This document shows positions 9,089 to 18,857 of a stretch of 64,000 nucleotides of DNA, piece after piece. Below the pieces are notes generated by a model, which was not told the origin of the DNA, did no database searches, and saw only the letters and a list, made by a program, of their open reading frames with translations. The position numbers were made by a program, and so were the translations under genes. The DNA is from Pelagihabitans sp965238025 (GTDB lineage Bacteria > Bacteroidota > Bacteroidia > Flavobacteriales > Flavobacteriaceae), in contig OZ250162.1 in assembly GCA_965238025.1 (NCBI GenBank), positions 434,001-498,000 of the forward strand. Direction: 5' to 3'. Position 1 is the stretch's first letter, and every line of letters begins with the position of its first letter.

Positions 9089-9469
9089 TTAAAAATTCCA
9101 CCACTTTTTCTTCTTTTTTTGTTCAATCCCAAAAACTTGCGGAATAACGCTGAAAAAAGAAAAAATTGAATCCCCAAGTCCATTCTCAAATTGCTTTGTC
9201 ACTTTTGCATGCGGATAAGCAATATTTTTATCATCAAAACTAATTCCGACATTTCCATTTTCGTCCCTTTTCCAGATTCCGCCATAATTTTCAATGATAC
9301 ATTCTCCAAGAAAAGCTCCGCAAGAATTTATTAATCCACCCCATTCTTCCTTTTCAATGTTCACTTTAGTTCGTTCAATAAAACCTTCGAGAAATTTTAC
9401 TGATTTAGAGTCGTACTTCAGTTTTAATTGACTTTTGGTTAGTTCCGATAAATCTTTAAATTCTGTCAT
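9089..9469 (-). CDS. Cassette-borne protein of unknown function, 126 aa
   Basis: Cytoplasmic protein without signal peptide. It has a central SCGAFLGECIIENYGG segment followed by a strand-turn-strand stretch (GIWKRDENGNVGISFDD) and a late FENGLGDSIFSFFSVI helix. The pattern recalls DUF3806-like and related small proteins of unknown function, but the match is not firm. It starts 12 bp after GTTGGCAAA and ends about 20 bp before the attC-like palindrome, so gene plus palindrome form one unit of about 617 bp. Base composition is AT-rich like the neighbours. Confidence 0.75.
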   Translation of the reverse strand: MTEFKDLSELTKSQLKLKYDSKSVKFLEGFIERTKVNIEKEEWGGLINSCGAFLGECIIENYGGIWKRDENGNVGISFDDKNIAYPHAKVTKQFENGLGDSIFSFFSVIPQVFGIEQKKKKKWWNF

Positions 9470-9478
9470 TTATAAATG

Positions 9479-9487
9479 TTTGCCAAC
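9479..9487 (-). other. Cassette 5' boundary candidate GTTGGCAAA
   Basis: On the minus strand GTTGGCAAA lies 9 bp before the ATG of the 126-aa gene. It is exactly complementary to TTTGCCAAC at the start of the downstream palindrome. Joining this end to the closing CTCAACCG of the palindrome would recreate a fully paired outer stem in a circular form. Confidence 0.5.
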
Positions 9488-9493
9488 TTGTTT

Positions 9494-9518
9494 ATATAGA
9501 TGTAAAATACATCTATAT
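9494..9518. promoter_or_regulatory. Perfect inverted repeat, 11-bp arms, 3-nt loop
   Basis: ATATAGATGTA-aaa-TACATCTATAT lies just outside the cassette boundary, 25 bp upstream of the 126-aa gene start. Without a T-run it is not a standard terminator. It could be an operator or the remains of a hairpin site. Confidence 0.45.
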
Positions 9519-9532
9519 TGGACTACTATCGA

Positions 9533-9766
9533 TTAAAGAAGGTATCCTTTATTTAGACTTTTAATTGATTTTTTTAAGTACTTCACTCCTCGAATTATAA
9601 AATAAAAGGCAATCAAAATTTGAAGAATTGTATATGATATTTTGACCCATTTTTTTTCCATTTCAATATTGGACATGTTAAAATAGCTAATCAAACTCGG
9701 GAACAAATAAGCGACTGTAAACAAAAGCAAGAGTGCCAGAACTATAATTACAATTATTTTTTTCAT
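9533..9766 (-). CDS. Small two-helix membrane protein, 77 aa, tail made of repeat DNA
   Basis: Starts MKKIIVIIVLALLLLFTVAYL, a first helix (or signal anchor), and has a second helix near residues 44-62 (SYTILQILIAFYFIIRGV), followed by a basic tail. Its last residues (SLNKGYLL) are encoded by a copy of the 18-bp repeat (9546-9563) that elsewhere is intergenic. The original C-terminus has therefore probably been lost or extended by recombination at that site. No family recognised. Confidence 0.55.
   Translation of the reverse strand: MKKIIVIIVLALLLLFTVAYLFPSLISYFNMSNIEMEKKWVKISYTILQILIAFYFIIRGVKYLKKSIKSLNKGYLL
9546..9563. repeat. Copy 7 of 18-bp repeat, inside an ORF 3' end
   Basis: CCTTTATTTAGACTTTTA, about 14 of 18 to the consensus. 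It is the only copy within a reading frame, at the 3' end of the 77-aa gene. Confidence 0.6.
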
Positions 9767-9767
9767 T

Positions 9768-9785
9768 GTTTTATTTAACTTTTGA
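9768..9785. repeat. Copy 8 of 18-bp repeat (diverged, one base shorter)
   Basis: GTTTTATTTAACTTTTGA sits directly upstream of the ATG of the 77-aa gene (9766). It keeps TTTATTT and AACTTT with a deletion of G. Confidence 0.5.
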
Positions 9786-9820
9786 TTTCTGAATTTCTCT
9801 TTTCCTTCCAGTATTTTTTT

Positions 9821-9928
9821 TCATTGAAAGAAAATTTTATAGATTATATACAAAGTAAAGATGGCCATAAAGACAAGCATTCCTATTCTTCCATATTTAT
9901 TGTTGTTATCCCAAAAACCATCTTCCAT
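9821..9928 (-). CDS. 35-aa single-helix membrane peptide
   Basis: Short reading frame MEDGFWDNNNKYGRIGML... ending IIYKIFFQ. The N-terminus is hydrophilic and the last 20 residues form one hydrophobic helix (GMLVFMAIFTLYIIYKIFF). It starts 8 bp after the AAAGGAT of repeat copy 9 and is followed by copy 8, so it occupies one complete slot of the array. This is the best evidence that it is a gene. It resembles small stress or toxin-type membrane peptides only in general features. Function unknown. Confidence 0.5.
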   Translation of the reverse strand: MEDGFWDNNNKYGRIGMLVFMAIFTLYIIYKIFFQ

Positions 9929-9937
9929 AATTACAAT

Positions 9938-9955
9938 CCTTTATTTGAACTCCAT
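9938..9955. repeat. Copy 9 of 18-bp intergenic repeat
   Basis: CCTTTATTTGAACTCCAT, the first 14 bases exact. It lies between the HNH-like gene (stop at 9970) and the 35-aa gene (start at 9928). Confidence 0.8.
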
Positions 9956-9969
9956 TTGAATAATCGTAT

Positions 9970-10743
9970 TTAGTTCTTTGGAAGAATTTTATCTATAACA
10001 ATTTGATTTACTCTCTTCCATTGTTCATGACTTGAAAGTAAAACTAAGGATTTATCATTTTGAAAGTTGGAAAATTTCTTCATTTCCTGATCCATCTTTT
10101 CAGGATTAGTATAGAAATATAAAGCGATGTCTGGTGTAAATATTGTGTACAAAAATTCAGAGGCTCGAAAAACAGTGAAAACACCTCTACTATCTTCATT
10201 TTTAAGATAAGGCTTAAATACTACTAAATGATATCTAGGAACTTTTTCTGTTTTTTGAAAAGACTCTATCATCTTGCTATGTTCAGAATGTAGGTTTGTG
10301 TTTAAGAAGAGACGAATATTAGCTTCAATCGGTTCAGGTAATTTAAAGTTTTCGTAAAGAGGTAAATTTGATATAGAGCTTCGCCAAAAAAGAGAATAGA
10401 AAAATAGTTTAAATACAGTTGGATGAATTTCTTTACATTCTAAGATTAGGTTAGGATCCTTCTTAATTAAATTAAATTTCTCTTTTCTATTATTAAAATC
10501 GTGAATGCTAATTATTTTTCTGGCAAAATAAGTTTCAAGAATAGCTATTCTTTTTTCACAACCGGAGCATAAAATGTGATGTTCTTTAGGGGTGTCCTGA
10601 ATCTGCCTTGTTTTCCCCTTTTTTACCTCTAAGGAATATCTTGGTTTATTACCTTCAAAAAGTCTTTTCCCTAAGAACTTTGGTATAATGTGAGACTTTT
10701 CTTTATCAGCTTTTTCTGTCTCGCAAAGTTTACACAACTGCAT
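9970..10743 (-). CDS. HNH-like zinc-binding protein, 257 aa
   Basis: Starts MQLCKLCE at 10743 (the frame is open to an earlier ATG at 10773). The N-terminal zinc knuckle CKLC is followed by SHIIPKFLGKRL and then CSGCEKRIAILETYFARK near residue 70. This layout (CxxC, SHIIP, CxxCE) is that of the divergent HNH/zinc-ribbon proteins found beside phage, defence and mobile genes. A classical HNH triad is not obvious, so nuclease activity is uncertain. The remaining 180 residues are mixed alpha/beta with no known domain. It overlaps the 3' end of the serine recombinase gene by 14 bp, implying translational coupling. Confidence 0.75.
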   Translation of the reverse strand: MQLCKLCETEKADKEKSHIIPKFLGKRLFEGNKPRYSLEVKKGKTRQIQDTPKEHHILCSGCEKRIAILETYFARKIISIHDFNNRKEKFNLIKKDPNLILECKEIHPTVFKLFFYSLFWRSSISNLPLYENFKLPEPIEANIRLFLNTNLHSEHSKMIESFQKTEKVPRYHLVVFKPYLKNEDSRGVFTVFRASEFLYTIFTPDIALYFYTNPEKMDQEMKKFSNFQNDKSLVLLSSHEQWKRVNQIVIDKILPKN

Positions 10744-11413
10744 GGGATTCCATTTTTTTATAATGATTATCACAAAGGGCTTTTTTCAATTCTTGCTTCT
10801 CATCCCAAAAAACAACCCCACATTCCTTACAATTCCTTCTGCCCTGAATAGCCAAATATTTATAAAGAGTAGGCTTTGATTTTATCCCTACCAACTTCAT
10901 TATATCAATAATGGGTAAGTTATTCTCTTTGTAATAGGACGCTGCTAAGATTGCTTTTTGTTTAGCTTCTTTCCCCAGGCCCTTTTTACGACCTAGTTGA
11001 ATTCCCCTGCGACGTGCACTTTTAAGGCCTGCTGTTGTTCTTTCAATAATAATATCTCGTTCCAATTGAGCAACAGCACCAAAAAGGGTAATAACGAATT
11101 TACAATGAGCTGAAGTTGTATCTATAAAGGGGTCGTTTATACTTTTGAATTTAACGCCTAAATTTTCAAACTGGTCGACTAGCTTTAAAAGATGCGAAAT
11201 ACTTCTTGCAATTCTATCAAGTTTCCAAACAATGACAGTATCGCCTTCTCGAAGTCTTGAAATCATCAAATCTAAATCATGACGTTCAGCTTTAGCTCCA
11301 GAAGACACATCTCGAAAGATGTTCTTTTCCTTTACCCCCTCTTTCAAAAGCGCATCAATCTGTAAACTGGGGTTTTGGGTTTTGGTGCTTACCCTAACAT
11401 AACCAAATAGCAT
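10730..11413 (-). CDS. Serine recombinase (resolvase/invertase), 227 aa
   Basis: Small serine recombinase of the Tn3 resolvase/Hin type, which cuts and rejoins DNA at short sites through a 5'-phosphoserine link. GYVRVST places the nucleophile at Ser9 with Arg7 next to it. KLDRIARS and LGAVAQLERDIIIERT are the conserved catalytic and dimer-helix motifs, all intact. The HTH lies near residues 165-185 (IMKLVGIKSKPTLYKYL). The last 40 residues add a zinc-knuckle-like CKEC...CDNH tail that is not standard for resolvases. It is the first gene of the minus-strand run and overlaps the HNH-like gene. An inverted copy of the 18-bp repeat lies 88 bp upstream. It is the only recombinase in the window. 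Confidence 0.93.
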   Translation of the reverse strand: MLFGYVRVSTKTQNPSLQIDALLKEGVKEKNIFRDVSSGAKAERHDLDLMISRLREGDTVIVWKLDRIARSISHLLKLVDQFENLGVKFKSINDPFIDTTSAHCKFVITLFGAVAQLERDIIIERTTAGLKSARRRGIQLGRKKGLGKEAKQKAILAASYYKENNLPIIDIMKLVGIKSKPTLYKYLAIQGRRNCKECGVVFWDEKQELKKALCDNHYKKMESHAVV

Positions 11414-11776
11414 ATCGAGTATAATTATACCTCTAAAAATAAACTAATAGATTATACCGAAAAAATGAACTCGTTTGGAGTTATTAATGTTAAAATGCAG
11501 AAGTTCAAATAAAGGGTCGTTTAAATGTACTGCCCCTATGCTGATTTTTTAAATTGGCGCATTTTTACAATTTTTATGGTAAGCAAATACTTAGCTTACT
11601 ATTTATATTAGTGGTGACTAAAAGAAGTTTTTAGTGTTTGAGTCAGCAAAGTATACGGCTTTTGATACCATATATACAATTAACAAGCCACCAGATCCTG
11701 ATTTAATCTAATTTTAATAGCTTCTCAATAAGCACTCTTTAGTACGAACATAAATCCAATACCATAGGAAAAAGTT
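11414..11776. other. Intergenic region at right border of the accessory segment
   Basis: AT-rich, no reading frame that looks coding. It holds the inverted repeat copy at 11499-11516, and a short inverted repeat TAAGC...GCTTA near 11582-11600. The promoters of the divergent recombinase and lipoprotein genes must lie here, but no convincing TAnnTTTG box is visible. Confidence 0.5.
11499..11516. repeat. Copy 10 of 18-bp repeat, inverted orientation (right end)
   Basis: The core AAGTTCAAATAAAGG is a 15-base exact match to the reverse complement of the consensus, which runs the other way in all other copies. It closes the array on the right. Confidence 0.75.
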
Positions 11777-12256
11777 ATGAAAACTCTATCAGATAATTTG
11801 TCTAAAAATTTGATGCTCGTTATTTTTTTAATTGGCTTTGTATTTTTCGGATGCAAAGAAAAATTTGAAAATGAAATTAAAAATCATTTTAATAAAATGA
11901 AGTATTCTGAAGTTTCGATTTCTGAAGTAGATATGAGTAATCAAAAACTTTATAAAGGAGGCAGAAATTATAAAGATAGTACGGGGAACACGACAATGGT
12001 TAAATGGGCTTTCCTTGTTAATAAAGAGAATGAAATTGGCGGTATATTTGTCGGTTCTGAAGTTCAAGACAACTCTACTTTCGTAGCTCTGACTAAAAAT
12101 GAAGTTTCGGATGCTGTAGGTTGGTGTGTTGGTAATAGAGAAGGAAAAAGCCTAAAAGATTGTTTGGATGAAGTTGGTTGGTTATTGTGGTTTGATTGCC
12201 ATACGGCTACAACACCGGCTGAAAAAGAAAAACATTGTTGGTATAAAAAAGGGTAA
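11777..12256 (+). CDS. Lipoprotein of unknown function, 159 aa
   Basis: Starts MKTLSDNLSKNLMLVIFLIGFVFFGCKEK. The hydrophobic stretch ends in a lipobox FFGC at about residue 26, so the protein is probably an envelope lipoprotein. The body has Trp/Gly-rich C-terminal segments and five further cysteines or near-cysteines (WCVGN, DCLDE, FDCHTA, HCWYKKG), suggesting disulfides or metal binding. No family recognised. It stands alone between the accessory segment and the 3' end of the rrn operon, transcribed toward the rrn terminator. Confidence 0.7.
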   Translation: MKTLSDNLSKNLMLVIFLIGFVFFGCKEKFENEIKNHFNKMKYSEVSISEVDMSNQKLYKGGRNYKDSTGNTTMVKWAFLVNKENEIGGIFVGSEVQDNSTFVALTKNEVSDAVGWCVGNREGKSLKDCLDEVGWLLWFDCHTATTPAEKEKHCWYKKG

Positions 12257-12585
12257 AAAAGAACCGGAATAATAATCTTTTATGTTTTTATACTTCATGT
12301 AGTATTTGCATTTATTGGTATTAAATCACTAATATCCGACTAAATACGATTTATCCAAAAACTACTTCACAACCCCAGTAAACACGTTATCGATTTCGGT
12401 TTTCCCAATAGCAAGGGGGTCATATTAGAAAAGGGAAGTTTATATATACTTAGAAAAATTGAGTTTGAAACTTAGTTATGCCGCAGTAATCAATCCCCCC
12501 TTTATTCAAACTTCTTAAAGCGGTTGTATGGTTTCTAATAGCAATCCTATTTCAATCAGGCCATACCACTTAAAAACCAGCGCAT
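12257..12585. other. Intergenic region, no gene seen
   Basis: About 330 bp between the lipoprotein gene and the rrn terminator. A weak match to the 18-bp repeat (CCCTTTATTCAAACTTC, 12498-12514) is present. A GTATGG...CCATAC inverted repeat is near 12526-12566. Nothing else could be assigned. Confidence 0.4.
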
Positions 12586-12619
12586 AAAAAAACCCCGACA
12601 CATTTCTGTATCGGGGTTT
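12586..12619 (-). terminator. Rho-independent terminator of the rrn operon
   Basis: On the minus strand AAACCCCGATACA...TGTGTCGGGGTTTTTTT forms a strong stem ending in seven T. It is placed about 25 bp after the 5S 3' end. Confidence 0.9.
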
Positions 12620-12644
12620 CGAATACCGGAACGGGTCCGGTACG

Positions 12645-12756
12645 AAGAAGGCGGCTTCCTACTCTCCCACTTGGTATAGCAGTACCATCGGCGCTGGCGG
12701 GCTTAACTTCCCTGTTCGGAATGGTAAGGGGTGTGCCCCGCCGCCATGGCCACCTA
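12645..12756 (-). rRNA. rrf: 5S ribosomal RNA
   Basis: Minus-strand sequence starts near AGGTGGCCATGGCGG, contains CCCATTCCGAACAGGG-type core (TTCCGAACAGGGAAGTTAAGCC) and GGTACTGC, and ends GAGTAGGAAGCCGCC. The length of about 112 nt is right. Ends are approximate. Confidence 0.92.
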
Positions 12757-13005
12757 AAATTTGAGTCGGCAGTCTTCAGTATCCAGTAACCAGTTTTCAC
12801 TGTTTACCGCTTACTGCCAACTGTCGCGGTACGCGACAATTTTGTTGACATAATAAAGGGACAGTTTTGAGTTTTGGTCCTATAGGGTAAAAAAGACATG
12901 TATTTTTTAAGCATAGGGCATAGAATATCACGATACTGGCTTGCCCTGAAAGGTCTTCGGCCCCTCGCTACCGGAACAGGTCCGGCATAAAGGGGCGCGA
13001 TATGT

Positions 13006-15840
<2,835 letters not shown>

Positions 15841-15973
15841 CGCCAAACCTTCAAAATTTGCCGTATTCGATAATACTCTATACTCTTTACTTAAAAAATT
15901 CGTGTCTTATTTTACTATATAAAACTTTTGATTCTCAAAATCATACCGCCTAAACGGCAATATGAATCTGTCC

Positions 15974-15990
15974 CAATATGTCAATGAACT
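15974..15990 (-). promoter_or_regulatory. boxA-like antitermination site in 16S-23S spacer
   Basis: AGTTCATTGACATATTG on the minus strand, identical over 17 bases to the copy in the 16S leader. It resembles the rrn boxA (TGCTCTTTAACA) recognised by NusB/NusE, and is placed ahead of 23S as in other bacteria. Confidence 0.6.
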
Positions 15991-16083
15991 TTTACCCTCC
16001 AACTTGATTGGAGATCCCATCTCCGCTCGCCATTAATCAAATTAATAGCTTACTTTAATGGGATTCCCGTTTTCACGGGAACT

Positions 16084-16160
16084 TGGTGGAGAATATCGGA
16101 GTCGAACCGATGACCTCCTGCGTGCAAGGCAGGCGCTCTAGCCAGCTGAGCTAATCCCCC
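16084..16160 (-). tRNA. tRNA-Ala (TGC)
   Basis: GGGGGATTAGCTCAGC at the 5' end, anticodon loop CTTGCACG with anticodon TGC, T-loop GGTTCGACTCC and encoded CCA end. It lies in the 16S-23S spacer after tRNA-Ile, the usual bacterial arrangement. Confidence 0.97.
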
Positions 16161-16327
16161 GTCTTTAGTCGGCGGTATCCAGTATGCAGTTAGCAGTAAC
16201 TAAATCCGCAACGTAGGTCGCTCAACTTCCAGAATTTCCAATACTTACTCTTAATGAACGTATAAAAAGACAAAGGACCATTGCCCCTTGACCTTTCAAC
16301 TCTTCAACGCAAGCAAAGCTTGCACCG

Positions 16328-16401
16328 TAGTCCCGGGCAGACTCGAACTGCCGACCTCTACATTATCAGTGTAGCGCTCTAACCAGCTGAGCTACGGGAC
16401 T
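16328..16401 (-). tRNA. tRNA-Ile (GAT)
   Basis: AGTCCCGTAGCTCAGC at the 5' end, anticodon loop CTGATAA with anticodon GAT, T-loop GTTCGAGTC. The acceptor stem AGTCCCG/CGGGACT pairs fully. The 3' CCA is not encoded (CGG follows), so it must be added enzymatically, unlike the adjacent tRNA-Ala. Confidence 0.96.
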
Positions 16402-16587
16402 CTCCCGGATGCCGCACGCGGCACCGTTCCTTTTATTCCTTATATCGTAAAGACAAAACATATAATACATCGCGATCAAAAAAAAACCAAAACCAATAGA
16501 TCAAATCGAAAAAACGGGGCAAGGTAGATGCTCCGTGGCCGAAAGGCCTCTGTCGTACTTGCGTATCGCTACACAAGTACGAGCTCT

Positions 16588-18115
<1,528 letters not shown>

Positions 18116-18316
18116 GTCGATTCTTATATAATATATCGCCCTCGACCACTAAGCATGTCCCCGGCCCCGTTTATCGATATGATAAAATCAAATCTTTTTT
18201 GGTTCCTAATTCTCCCTACCTTATATATAAATACAAAATAGGCGCGATGCCCATCTAAATCCAGTTGCAGGAAAATACCCGCAACAAACAATAAAAATGG
18301 ACCTCTGTTGTCTTTA

Positions 18317-18333
18317 CAATATGTCAATGAACT
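18317..18333 (-). promoter_or_regulatory. boxA-like antitermination site in 16S leader
   Basis: AGTTCATTGACATATTG on the minus strand, about 200 nt before 16S. Same 17-mer as in the 16S-23S spacer. Confidence 0.6.
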
Positions 18334-18392
18334 CCTATAATCCGCCCTAGGTCCCAACTACATATTCCAACCTCTCGGCCTCAAAGCGGGTG

Positions 18393-18400
18393 CAAATATA
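18393..18400 (-). promoter_or_regulatory. rrn promoter -7 box
   Basis: TATATTTG followed by CACCC on the minus strand fits the Bacteroidota -7 consensus TAnnTTTG. It lies about 280 bp upstream of 16S, and the leader in between carries the boxA-like site. Confidence 0.7.
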
Positions 18401-18811
18401 AGTGGGTTTTTTGTCTTACACAATAGCTATAACATTTTTTTTGAAAACCTTATGAAATTAAGTTTTATCTAACTGAAAATCATTGCTTTACAACAGCTAA
18501 AAAAATTAAAAAAATATGACAATCAGTTCATCTATATCTTATACATCCTTTAGACCATCCCTATAAAATGAAGATGCCCATCTCAAGATGATTTCATAAT
18601 TGCCAAGTATACAATCAAATAGCAGTACAGTGATTGATAACTGGTTGTTTTCGGAATGGGGAATCTCGTTTTATGACAAAAGCATAAAGTCCGCAAAAAA
18701 CATCTTCAATAAAAACAGACAATCAATCTAAAAGTAGTTATAAACGTGATTATTCAAATTCTAACAAGGTATTAAGAAGTCTGCGCCCTGCGGCGGGGCT
18801 AATTCAAACAA

Positions 18812-18850
18812 CTATTCTGACTGCTCCGTCGCTACGGATTAACAGAATAG
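18812..18850 (-). terminator. Probable terminator of the porin gene
   Basis: CTATTCTG/CAGAATAG arms enclose a second stem TCCGT/ACGGA, beginning 7 bp after the porin stop. The following T-run is weak (TTGTTTG), so efficiency is uncertain. Confidence 0.6.
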
Positions 18851-18857
18851 GGTTTCA

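Larger units (their letters stand above)
18116..18857. other. rrn leader and upstream intergenic region
   Basis: Holds the rrn promoter, a boxA-like element, and about 400 bp of AT-rich DNA without a plausible gene. The left part (18116-18386) is the transcribed 16S leader. The right part ends at the terminator of the porin gene. Confidence 0.7.

Noticed and set aside
9782..9973. 63-aa frame on the plus strand
   Set aside because: It is the antisense of the 35-aa peptide gene and runs against the array orientation; composition reflects AT-rich DNA only.
12498..12514. Weak match to the 18-bp repeat (CCCTTTATTCAAACTTC)
   Set aside because: It lies outside the array and does not bound a gene. 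Two or three mismatches in the centre make chance likely.
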